Assembly (NCBI GenBank): GCA_934525325.1
Contig: CAKSZE010000056.1
Location: forward strand, 1-11,222
Direction: 5' to 3'
Length of the DNA stretch: 11,222 nucleotides
DNA from: an uncultured Faecalibacterium sp.
GTDB lineage: Bacteria > Bacillota > Clostridia > Oscillospirales > Ruminococcaceae
A program made the translations under genes and the position numbers. A model generated the notes under the pieces. The model worked only from the letters and a program-made list of their open reading frames with translations, ran no database searches and was not told the origin of the DNA. Positions 1 through 5,864 of the stretch are shown piece by piece. How positions within the stretch are numbered: the stretch's first letter is position 1; the number at the start of each line of letters is the position of its first letter.

Positions 1-9
1 GAATTTTTG

Positions 10-22
10 GTGATAATATCAC
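10..22. repeat. perfect 6-1-6 palindrome, possible operator
   Basis: The sequence GTGATA-A-TATCAC is a perfect inverted repeat around one central base. A TATTAT hexamer follows at 28-33, so an operator overlapping a promoter is possible, but no well-spaced -35 box is evident and no gene is convincing downstream. The function is unknown. Confidence 0.35.
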
Positions 23-353
23 AATTTTATTATAGCAGTGTACGATTGCATTTTCAACGTAGAGTGTTTAGCAGAAGAGCTTTCTTTAAAATGGCAAAGT
101 GGATTTTGTCTGCTTTGCCGTTTTTCTTTTTGTTCAAAATTGTGAAATTTTCAAAACTGTATTCAAAAAGGGCTCTTAAGATTCATATTGGTGTAAGAAG
201 TTTTCCAAACAAAATTTGAAAATCAGGTTGCCAAACACCCGTTTTAGAATGTTATAGGTATAGGAAGTCGTTTGAAAAAGTTAAAAAATTTTGAACTCTT
301 CGGAAAGACGGTTTAAAAACACCCCATTAAGTTTGTATAGGGTGTAGGGATTA

Positions 354-387
354 CTTTCAAAAACGGGCTTGCTCGCATTTTTGAAAG
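354..387. repeat. 10-bp perfect inverted repeat with 14-nt loop
   Basis: CTTTCAAAAA at 354-363 is the exact reverse complement of TTTTTGAAAG at 378-387, separated by a GC-rich 14-nt loop. It could be a recombinase or regulator binding site or an RNA hairpin. It is not followed by a T-run on the plus strand, so it is not a classical terminator there. Confidence 0.5.
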
Positions 388-434
388 CCTTCGACTTCTT
401 ACAACACAGCACAGTACCTTGATAACAACATGAT

Positions 435-447
435 CGGCTGCAAGCCG
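435..447. repeat. small hairpin CGGCT-GCA-AGCCG
   Basis: A perfect 5-bp stem with a 3-nt loop lies about 30 nt ahead of the small open frame starting at 479, at the edge where base composition turns GC-rich. It may belong to the regulatory or transfer-origin region of the element. Confidence 0.35.
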
Positions 448-478
448 CTATGCTTTTTCGGAGAAGTGCCGCCATGAT

Positions 479-679
479 ATGAGCGCACCAAGAAGAAACT
501 ATACGCCGGAGGAGATCGGGCAGGAACCGCTTGCGGGCAGAACGACACCGAAGAAGAACCGGGCAAGCTGGCAGAGAGGACTTCGCAAAGTTTTGTCTGT
601 CAGGTTGTTCGGCGCAAGAGTGCAGAGAGCGCAGCTCTTTGCGCGGGTCAAGGGCGGCAGCCTTGCCCAGTGGATGTGA
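479..679 (+). CDS. doubtful small hypothetical protein, perhaps the remnant of a mobilization accessory gene
   Basis: A 66-codon frame starts with ATG; a weak GGAGAAG lies about 11 nt upstream. The first residues, MSAPRRNYTPEE, are charged and resemble from memory the start of small proteins encoded ahead of relaxases in related clostridial elements. After about residue 14 the sequence turns into an arginine-rich stretch that looks more like translated non-coding DNA. The second half runs through strong inverted repeats (612-668), which suggests non-coding or transfer-origin DNA. I read this as either the 5' remnant of a broken accessory gene or chance. No domain is recognised. Confidence 0.25.
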   Translation: MSAPRRNYTPEEIGQEPLAGRTTPKKNRASWQRGLRKVLSVRLFGARVQRAQLFARVKGGSLAQWM

Positions 680-760
680 TGCCCTGCGTCATATCCTACT
701 GGGTATTATCTGGCGCATAGCAGGCGGCAGATTTGCAGCTTCGCTGCACCGCGTTGCCCC
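600..760. other. candidate transfer origin (oriT) region with three stem-loops
   Basis: In the roughly 200 nt ahead of the relaxase there are three inverted repeats. 612-620 pairs with 635-644 (GCGCAAGAG with CTCTTTGCGC, one extra base). 645-653 pairs with 661-668 (GGGTCAAGG with CCTTGCCC, one bulged base). 734-739 pairs with 743-748 (TGCAGC-TTC-GCTGCA, perfect). MobV-type relaxases usually nick at an origin just upstream of their own gene beside an inverted repeat, so this is the natural place to look. I cannot identify a nick site, and the assignment is positional inference. Confidence 0.35.
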
Positions 761-794
761 TACCCCGCGCACGGCGTCCTCTGCGTACCCCCAG

Positions 795-813
795 AAAGGA
801 GAGATGGTCGCTG
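795..813 (+). promoter_or_regulatory. Shine-Dalgarno AAAGGAG and presumed lost start codon (CTG) of the relaxase
   Basis: AAAGGAG at 795-801 is followed by a 9-nt spacer and then CTG at 811, in frame with the relaxase. No in-frame ATG, GTG or TTG lies in the few codons between this site and the conserved N-terminal sequence. The ATG at 804 is only 2 nt after the site and is in a frame that stops after 18 codons. Homologues recalled from related elements begin with M-K-L-T-R, matching CTG-AAA-CTG-ACC-CGA here, so this CTG most likely replaces an original ATG. Confidence 0.7.
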
Positions 814-2178
814 AAACTGACCCGACACAACGGCCGCGCCGGAAAGCACGGCACTTATAACCCGAAGCACAATGACCGCAGTTTTGAAATCACCAACAGC
901 GAACATATCGACCCGGAACGTGTCCAGCAAAATATCTATTGGGATTGCTACAACGGTATCCGTTCTGCCCTGCAACCCAAAGATGTGGATAGTCTGACTG
1001 ACACCTTTGAAGAAGTCGAAAAGCTCTACTACAAACTCCATTACACCAACTTCACCGAAAGACAGAATGAGCGCAACGCCAAAATCCGGCACACCGAACG
1101 AAACCGCTCCACCGAAGATCTGCTTGCCAGCAAGAAAACCTGCCCCGAAGAAAGCATCTATCAGCTTGGAACGCTGGAGAGCCACGCTTCGCCCAAAGAA
1201 CTTTTTCAAATCGCCACAGAATTTATGGACGAGTTCCATGAGCGTTTCGGCAAACACGTCCACATTCTGGATTGGGCCTTGCATCTGGATGAGGGGACTC
1301 CGCACATCCATGAACGCCATGTATTCGACTGTGAGAACAAATACGGTGAGATTGCCCCTCAGCAGGAAAAGGCATTGGAAGCTCTTGGCTTTGAACTGCC
1401 GAAACCAGACAAGCCCCTTGGTCGCTACAACAATCGTAAGATCACATTCGATGCAGCCTGCCGTACGATGTTGTTCGAGATTGCCAAACGCCACGGCTTG
1501 GAACTGGACGAAGTGCCAGAATACGGCGGACAGGCTTATCTGGAAAAGCAGGACTATATCATGGCAAAACAAAAAGAACAACTTGCTCAACAGGAAAAAG
1601 CCGTGCAGGAGCAAACCGCTCAGCTTGAAAATTTGAAACAGGAACATGAGAATGAAAATCTTCTGCAAGTTCGCCACACGACATATCAGTCTTTGACGAT
1701 TATGAGCAATGACAAGAAGATCCAAAAGCAGGAAAACCGACTGGATGAACTTTCCCAACAGATTGATGACGCAGAAATGCTGCTGGAAGAAATTTCTGCT
1801 ATTGCCTACGACAAAGCCGTTGCTGTTGTTTCAGAAAACGCTGTGAACGATGCTTTGAAAGCAAGCACAGAACAGGTCGATATATATTTGGACTGGCTGA
1901 AAGAGCCGGGGCGAACGGCAAGCAAGGAAACATTGGACTACACCATATATCAAATCACAACGCTGCGAAAAAATATTATTGCAGCAGTAAACAGGATTAC
2001 CGCAAGATTGACAACTGTCCTTATAAAGCCGGAAATCAAAAAGCCTGCCATCGAGCAAATCAAAGAAAATACTCGTCCGTCTGTTCTGCAAAAGTTGCAG
2101 CAGCGGCAGGAAGAAATCAACCAGCGTGAGCAGACACGCACAAAGCCGAAGAAGCGCAGTCATGGCATGGAACTGTAA
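811..2178 (+). CDS. MobV/Pre-family relaxase (plasmid mobilization protein), start codon CTG
   Basis: This protein would nick the transfer origin and pilot the strand during mobilization by a helper conjugation system. Counting CTG as residue 1 gives 455 residues. Residues 19-23 are KHNDR, followed by a stretch that aligns well with the MobM N-terminus of pMV158 (KHNER...). His20 therefore corresponds to the nucleophilic histidine of that family. Residues 158-167, HLDEGTPHIH, are the metal-binding HxDExTPHxH motif. From about residue 248 the protein is rich in Q, E and K and looks like coiled coil, and it ends in a basic tail. No internal stop is present, so the reading frame is intact. The weak point is the start: CTG occupies the ATG position behind a good ribosome binding site. 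An ATG in the same frame at 733 also exists, but its first 26 codons run through the hairpin region and look non-coding. The protein may be poorly translated or silent. Confidence 0.88.
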   Translation: MKLTRHNGRAGKHGTYNPKHNDRSFEITNSEHIDPERVQQNIYWDCYNGIRSALQPKDVDSLTDTFEEVEKLYYKLHYTNFTERQNERNAKIRHTERNRSTEDLLASKKTCPEESIYQLGTLESHASPKELFQIATEFMDEFHERFGKHVHILDWALHLDEGTPHIHERHVFDCENKYGEIAPQQEKALEALGFELPKPDKPLGRYNNRKITFDAACRTMLFEIAKRHGLELDEVPEYGGQAYLEKQDYIMAKQKEQLAQQEKAVQEQTAQLENLKQEHENENLLQVRHTTYQSLTIMSNDKKIQKQENRLDELSQQIDDAEMLLEEISAIAYDKAVAVVSENAVNDALKASTEQVDIYLDWLKEPGRTASKETLDYTIYQITTLRKNIIAAVNRITARLTTVLIKPEIKKPAIEQIKENTRPSVLQKLQQRQEEINQREQTRTKPKKRSHGMEL

Positions 2179-2196
2179 AGGAGGACAATTTTCAAG
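2178..2196 (+). promoter_or_regulatory. Shine-Dalgarno AAGGAGG and presumed lost start codon (AAG) of the zinc-finger gene
   Basis: AAGGAGG (2178-2184), overlapping the end of the relaxase gene, is followed by a 9-nt spacer and AAG at 2194. The coding frame is open from there, and the encoded sequence N-N-N-L-F-E-I-V-K is what one expects at the N-terminus of this family after the initiator methionine. A single ATG to AAG change explains it. ATT at 2188 is in frame but only 3 nt after the site, which is too close for normal initiation. Confidence 0.65.
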
Positions 2197-2772
2197 AACA
2201 ACAATTTATTTGAAATCGTAAAGCTGAATATTACCGCCCGACAAGCCGCAGAAGCCTATGGCTTTCGTCCAAACCGCAGCAGCATGATTTGCTGTCCATT
2301 CCATGCAGACCGCAATCCCAGCATGAAAGTGGATTTTCGATTTCACTGCTTTGGCTGTGGAGCGGATGGCGATGTGATCGACTTTACCGCAAAATTGTTT
2401 CAGCTGTCCTTGCGGCAGGCGGCTAAAAAACTGGCCACAGATTTTGGACTTTCTGCAACAGATAATTTTCAACCATTTTCCTGCAAGCCAATGGAAAAGC
2501 CGCTAAGCCAGAAAGAGCAATTCTATAAAATCTTGTGCAGCTATCGTTCTCTGCTGACAAATTGGCGCGTAACTTACGCTCCACAAAATCCAGAAGAAGC
2601 CTTGCATCCTTGTTTTGTCGCAGGTCTGCACTACGCAGACCGTGTGCAATATCTGCTAGACATTCTTTTGCAGGGAAGCCCACATGAAAAACAACTACTA
2701 CTCAACGGAAAGGAAGTGACCGCCCTTGGAAAAGCAATCGAACGATGCAAGGAAACCGAAGAAGCAGCATAG
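2194..2772 (+). CDS. CHC2 zinc-finger protein of the element (primase-type zinc finger)
   Basis: The product is about 192 residues if AAG at 2194 marks the old start; the first true ATG is at 2284 (residue 31) and has no ribosome binding site. Residues 34-37 (CPFH) and 52-55 (CFGC) form the C-x2-H...C-x2-C ligand set of the CHC2 zinc finger found at the N-terminus of DnaG-type primases, with the typical NPS and GDVIDF segments around it. There is no primase catalytic domain; the rest is helical and unrecognised. In related elements such a protein precedes a D5/P4-type primase-helicase and is thought to help element replication. Here it follows the relaxase by 15 nt and overlaps the next gene by 47 nt, so the genes were one operon. 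If translation starts only at the internal ATG, the zinc ligands are still kept. Confidence 0.8.
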   Translation, partial: KNNNLFEIVKLNITARQAAEAYGFRPNRSSMICCPFHADRNPSMKVDFRFHCFGCGADGDVIDFTAKLFQLSLRQAAKKLATDFGLSATDNFQPFSCKPMEKPLSQKEQFYKILCSYRSLLTNWRVTYAPQNPEEALHPCFVAGLHYADRVQYLLDILLQGSPHEKQLLLNGKEVTALGKAIERCKETEEAA

Positions 2773-3253
2773 TGCACCTGCCCGAAACTGGGTGGGCGAC
2801 AACGGGAAAATCATCGAACCGTTGTTTGCAGATTACTTTTTGAGCCAGCACCCCATGCGCTGCTTTCAAGGCAGACTGTTCACGGTGGACGGCATGGTGG
2901 AAGATGAAGCCCCACTGAAAAAGGAAATCTACGAACAGATTCGCTATTACGCTACCACCAGCGTAGCGCGGCGCATTGAACACATCGTGCAGGCTATCAA
3001 GCTGGCCTGTGCATCCGAGCCGCCGGAGATTCAGACAGACCGCATTCATGTCCGAAACGGTACATACTTTGTGGATGGTCACTTTACCCCTGAAAAAGAA
3101 TACTGCATGAACCGTCTGCCCATCGCCTATGTGCCAGATGTGCCAGCACCGACACGCTGGCTGCAATTCTTAAATGAACTGCTGTATGGCATATATTACG
3201 AAACGCGGCAGCTCCTATGGTGTCCGCTATACTTACCAAGACGAGCAGGGTAA
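2726..3253 (+). pseudogene. 5' remnant of a phage/plasmid primase (D5/P4-type); helicase half deleted
   Basis: TTG at 2726 is the likely start, with AAAGGAAG (2709-2716) and a 9-nt spacer, overlapping the previous gene. Residues 1-153 match the N-terminal and linker part of element-borne D5/P4-type primase-helicases as I recall them, including the stretch NRLPIAYVPDVPAPTRW followed by LQFLNELL. In full-length relatives this leads into a superfamily-3 helicase with a Walker A motif, several hundred residues longer. Here the match stops at Leu153 (codon 3182-3184). The last 22 residues come from reading the integrase gene out of frame until a stop at 3251-3253. The helicase core is absent, so the protein cannot act as a replicative helicase. 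A deletion junction is the simplest explanation. Confidence 0.82.
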
Positions 3254-4571
3254 AAACTGCAACAAATGGGAAAGTTTTCCCACGAAAGAGGAGGCAACAA
3301 ATCGCAAAAAACAAATCGAGCACGAACTGGCAAACGGAACGTTTCTGATTCCGTCCACCATTACCGCCAAAGAGTTTTTGATGGAGTGGCTTCCCAAGCA
3401 GTGCAACAAGCACAAATGGGCACCCTGCACCTATCAATCCAATCTGGGTACCGTCCAGAACCTCATCATTCCGTATATCGGCGATATGCAGATGCAGAAG
3501 CTCAAGCCTTACCATCTGGAAGACCTGTATGCCACTCTTGGCAAAACGCCCTGTGGCCAGTATCTTGAGGGCAAAAAGCAGGTTCTTTCGGAAAAGCAGA
3601 AGCAGCGGTTTCTCTCCGGCACGACCATCCATGAGGTGCATCGCCTGCTGCGGACAGCGTTCCAATACGCGGTGGAGTGGGGCATCCTCATCAAAAGCCC
3701 CGTTCCGGTGGACAGCCCTAAAAAATCGATTCAGGAGCGCGCCATCTGGGACGCGGACGAGATGTGGGCCGCACTTGCCAGCATGGAGGACCCCATCCTG
3801 CATCTGGCAGTCCACCTTACGCTGGTGGGCGCACTGCGTGAGGGCGAAGTCGCTGGTCTGACCCCGGAAGATCTTGATTTTGAGGGAGCAGACGGCACCG
3901 GCACATTCCGCATCAACAAGTGTATGCAGCGTGTTCAAAAGGCATCGCTGGCAAAAACGGGCAAGGACTGCATCTTGCAGGAATTTGAAGATAAGCGTGA
4001 GGGCAGTACCACAACGCTGGTGCTCAAAAAGACTAAAACAGCATCTTCCAACCGAACCATCTTCATGACGGCAGTGTTGAAAGAAGAACTGAAACACTGG
4101 CTGAAGCGTTTGGAAATGGACGAAGCCGTTGAGCCGGAACGCTACCGCAACAGCGGGATGCTGCTGCGTCTGCCCAACGGTCTGGCGGTAGAGCCGATCC
4201 TTATCCGCAAGAAGTTCATCAAGTGGCAGGACGAACACCCGGAATTCACCCGCATCGTGTTCCATGGCCTGCGGCATTCCAGTGCCACCTACCAGCTGAT
4301 GATCTCCGGCGGCGATGTGAAAGCGGTACAAGGCACAACGGGCCACGCTAGTGCCAATCTGCTGGTCAACACCTACGCACACATCCAGCAGGATTCCCGC
4401 AAGAAGTTGGGCAAAAAGTTCGAGGAGGGCTTCTACAAGCCGGGAACAACACCTGTGCAGGCTGCCCCGGTTGAAGCAGAACCGACCATCTCCGTGTCGG
4501 CGCTGCTGGAACTTCTGAAGGACGCAGACCCCTCTATAAAAGCGCAGCTTCGCCTGGCTCTGCTGACCTGA
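3186..4571 (+). CDS. int: tyrosine recombinase/integrase of the element
   Basis: This 461-residue site-specific recombinase would integrate and excise the element. The start at 3186 (MAYITKRG) is chosen because it matches the usual N-terminus of this integrase group. An in-frame ATG at 3174 would add only four residues read from primase DNA. Residues 1-50 look like the AP2-like arm-binding domain, about 55-170 the SAM-like core-binding domain, and 180-400 the catalytic domain. The catalytic set is complete: Arg218 (ALREGE), His360-x-x-Arg363 (HGLRHS), His387 (GHAS) and nucleophile Tyr397 (NTYAH). No Shine-Dalgarno site lies ahead of either start because the upstream sequence is the truncated primase, so expression may be weak or depend on coupling to it. 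The gene points to the 3' end of tRNA-Lys 150 nt downstream, the usual arrangement for tRNA-targeting integrases. No excisionase gene is seen. Confidence 0.95.
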   Translation: MAYITKRGSSYGVRYTYQDEQGKNCNKWESFPTKEEATNRKKQIEHELANGTFLIPSTITAKEFLMEWLPKQCNKHKWAPCTYQSNLGTVQNLIIPYIGDMQMQKLKPYHLEDLYATLGKTPCGQYLEGKKQVLSEKQKQRFLSGTTIHEVHRLLRTAFQYAVEWGILIKSPVPVDSPKKSIQERAIWDADEMWAALASMEDPILHLAVHLTLVGALREGEVAGLTPEDLDFEGADGTGTFRINKCMQRVQKASLAKTGKDCILQEFEDKREGSTTTLVLKKTKTASSNRTIFMTAVLKEELKHWLKRLEMDEAVEPERYRNSGMLLRLPNGLAVEPILIRKKFIKWQDEHPEFTRIVFHGLRHSSATYQLMISGGDVKAVQGTTGHASANLLVNTYAHIQQDSRKKLGKKFEEGFYKPGTTPVQAAPVEAEPTISVSALLELLKDADPSIKAQLRLALLT

Positions 4572-4638
4572 ATTGCAAAAAACAGCACGAATTGCAGAGT
4601 AATTCACGGACTTACTCCATCTGACACGAAAAATGCGG

Positions 4639-4668
4639 ACCGTGCAAAAACCGTGCAGAGACCGTGCA
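4639..4668. repeat. three direct repeats ACCGTGCA at 11-bp spacing
   Basis: ACCGTGCA occurs at 4639-4646, 4650-4657 and 4661-4668, each separated by three bases, giving an exact 11-bp period, close to one helical turn. The repeats lie between the integrase gene and the tRNA, where arm-type binding sites of an integrase or sites for its accessory protein are expected. A second pair of short repeats, GAATTGCA, lies at 4570-4577 and 4589-4596. The binding role is inference. Confidence 0.6.
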
Positions 4669-4676
4669 AACGGCGT

Positions 4677-4724
4677 ATAAAAAGAAAATCCCACGAGGAA
4701 TCTTTCGATTCTTCGTGGGATTTT
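4677..4724 (-). terminator. rho-independent terminator of tRNA-Lys
   Basis: Positions 4685-4702 and 4707-4724 form an 18-bp stem with a TTTC/GAAA tetraloop and a single wobble position. On the minus strand it is followed by a T-rich tract (4677-4688). The stem begins right at the encoded CCA end of the tRNA. Confidence 0.92.
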
Positions 4725-4799
4725 GGTGCGCTCGAGGGAACTCGAATCCCTGGCCCTCTGATTAAAAGTCAGATGCTCTACCGGCTGAGCTACGAGCGC
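4724..4799 (-). tRNA. tRNA-Lys (anticodon UUU), CCA encoded
   Basis: The reverse complement folds into a canonical 76-nt cloverleaf. The acceptor stem is GCGCTCG with CGAGCGC plus discriminator A and an encoded CCA. The D arm is GCTC/GAGC. The anticodon arm is TCTGA-CTTTTAA-TCAGA with anticodon TTT, reading lysine codons AAA and AAG. The T arm is AGGGA-TTCGAGT-TCCCT. All stems pair perfectly. The 3' end faces the integrase gene, so this gene is the probable integration target of the element to its left. It remains intact. Confidence 0.98.
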
Positions 4800-4830
4800 A
4801 TATTCTGCGGCAAAACAATACCGCCGAATA

Positions 4831-4859
4831 ATATTACCACAATTGGCTGCAAAATGCAA
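4831..4859 (-). promoter_or_regulatory. promoter of tRNA-Lys
   Basis: On the minus strand TTGCAT (4854-4859) is followed by a 17-nt spacer and TAATAT (4831-4836). Transcription would start near 4824, about 25 nt before the mature tRNA. No terminator is visible between the protein gene ending at 4907 and this promoter, so read-through could also contribute. Confidence 0.65.
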
Positions 4860-4906
4860 GAGCAGCGCTCAAAAAAGCGGAAATTTCAGGTTTATACCCA
4901 AAAGCT

Positions 4907-5533
4907 TTACTCAAAAAAACTTTGTGCCCGGCGCTGCAGCAGCTCCACCAGCAGGCCGGTATAGATGCTGACCATTGAGGGCATCTCGCCCAGCTCCATC
5001 GCCTTGCGCTGGGGCAGGTCGGCCAAGCGTCCCTTGTACAGGCACTTCAGCTGGGGCAGCAGGGTGTAGTCGTTGGGGTGCATCAGGGTGCTGTCCTTGG
5101 GCAGCGCCAACGCGCCGCTCTTTTCCAGCACTTCGCTGACGAACTGGGAGCAGAAATAATGCCGGCGGCGCTGCCAGCGGATATGCAGCGCACACAGGAT
5201 GAGCCCCAGAATGTTGAAGCCGTACAGCTCGCCCTGCGCCATCATGTGTTCCGCACGGCGGCGGGCGCGCTCGTAGGCCTCGTCGGTGACCTCCAGCGCA
5301 TACAGCGCACAGGGGGCATCGTCCCGCAGACGGAAAACGCCCTTGTTCAGATATTCCTTGCTGGGGCCTGCAGGGAACATGGTGTAGCCGTTTTTGCGGG
5401 TGGAGCTGTACAGGCAGCTCAGCTCTGCATCAAATGCCATAGAGGCGTGGGTGTAGTTGGCACCAGTGGCGGCATAGACCAGCTTGGACAGCAGCGTGCC
5501 CGAACGGGTGAGCAGAATGTAGATGGTTTTCAT
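4907..5533 (-). CDS. putative permuted papain-like (YiiX / NlpC-P60-type) hydrolase
   Basis: The start ATG at 5533 has AAAGGA a few bases upstream on the minus strand; the product is 208 residues. An early histidine in NYTHASMAF (His29) and a late cysteine in YFCSQFVSEVL (Cys128) are laid out as in circularly permuted papain-fold proteins (YiiX and LRAT-like), where His precedes Cys and the cysteine sits at the start of a helix as C-S-x-F/L-V. Such proteins are predicted thiol hydrolases or acyltransferases acting on cell-wall peptides, lipids or amides. The substrate here is unknown. No signal peptide or membrane segment is evident, which argues for a cytoplasmic role or non-classical export. 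It has its own promoter and is transcribed toward tRNA-Lys; there is no functional link to the neighbours. The fold assignment is from motif pattern only. Confidence 0.75.
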   Translation of the reverse strand: MKTIYILLTRSGTLLSKLVYAATGANYTHASMAFDAELSCLYSSTRKNGYTMFPAGPSKEYLNKGVFRLRDDAPCALYALEVTDEAYERARRRAEHMMAQGELYGFNILGLILCALHIRWQRRRHYFCSQFVSEVLEKSGALALPKDSTLMHPNDYTLLPQLKCLYKGRLADLPQRKAMELGEMPSMVSIYTGLLVELLQRRAQSFFE

Positions 5534-5592
5534 GGCAGTTCCTTTATGTGTAGGCCGCCGCAGCGGGCGGAAAAGTGTTTCTATCTTAAATA

Positions 5593-5622
5593 AGTATAGC
5601 ACAAGTAAAGTCCTTTTGCCAG
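5593..5622 (-). promoter_or_regulatory. promoter of the papain-like hydrolase gene
   Basis: On the minus strand CTGGCA (5617-5622) is followed by an 18-nt spacer and TATACT (5593-5598). The -10 box is extended by TGC immediately upstream. The start would lie about 50 nt ahead of the coding region. Confidence 0.55.
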
Positions 5623-5675
5623 AAAAACGGCTGAAACAACGCAAAAATTGCACATTGGAACAAATTGGGCAGCAA

Positions 5676-5701
5676 ATCGGGGCAAAAGCCGATCTGTTTT
5701 T
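5676..5701 (+). terminator. weak terminator-like hairpin without an evident gene ahead of it
   Basis: ATCGGGGC-AAAA-GCCGAT forms a 6-bp stem with a 2-nt bulge, followed at 5697-5701 by five T residues on the plus strand. The only upstream plus-strand gene is the integrase, more than 1 kb away. It might end a short transcript or block read-through toward pckA, or be chance. Confidence 0.25.
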
Positions 5702-5763
5702 CCATGTATCCCTGCTTGTCAAAGTTTTATCAAAATATCGATTTTCTCCCGTCCCGCCTTATT

Positions 5764-5798
5764 TTTCACGGTCTGCATCCCCGCAAGGCTTCGTGAAA
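5764..5798. repeat. 7-bp inverted repeat TTTCACG...CGTGAAA
   Basis: TTTCACG (5764-5770) and CGTGAAA (5792-5798) are perfect complements 21 nt apart, roughly 70-100 bp ahead of the pckA promoter. They could be a two-half-site operator or a hairpin. There is no T-tract, so this is not a terminator. Confidence 0.35.
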
Positions 5799-5864
5799 TT
5801 ACTTTATGAGGGAAAGCTTGTTTATGAAATTTGTTTCTTTTTTGCAAACAGAACCTTCCATTTA

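Larger units (their letters stand above)
1..478. other. AT-rich stretch without a convincing gene; left part of the mobile element or its flank
   Basis: This stretch is visibly richer in A and T than anything to its right, and the composition changes at about 410-480. Short open frames exist on both strands (for example 7-219 plus and 281-475 minus), but none has a good ribosome binding site, a recognisable domain or GC-patterned codons, so I call none of them. It contains several inverted repeats (10-22, 354-387, 435-447), listed separately. Because the next stretch belongs to a mobilizable element, this is either the left end of that element or older flanking DNA. No insertion sequence or CRISPR repeat is visible. 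Confidence 0.6.

Noticed and set aside
7-219. A 70-codon plus-strand frame in the AT-rich left end
   Set aside because: It starts with TTG, has no ribosome binding site in view, has a composition like random AT-rich DNA and shows no recognisable domain.
235-350. Loosely similar segments near 235-265 and 319-350 (ACACCC followed by TATAGG and GTAGG-like blocks)
   Set aside because: The match is broken by several mismatches and gaps and could be chance in AT-rich DNA; too weak to call a repeat.
419-454. Possible promoter TTGATA ... TATGCT ahead of the mobilization genes
   Set aside because: The spacer would be 24 nt, far from the usual 16-18, so it is not supported.
281-475. A 64-codon minus-strand frame
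   Set aside because: It overlaps inverted repeats and shows no domain or ribosome binding site; it is more likely translated repeat DNA.
733-810. In-frame ATG at 733 as the relaxase start
   Set aside because: The extra 26 residues run through the hairpin region, do not resemble the family's N-terminus and have no ribosome binding site; the good site at 795-801 points to position 811.
1-4720. A CRISPR array, toxin-antitoxin pair or defence module in the element
   Set aside because: No regularly spaced repeats and no second pair of small genes were found; every convincing gene belongs to mobilization, replication or integration.
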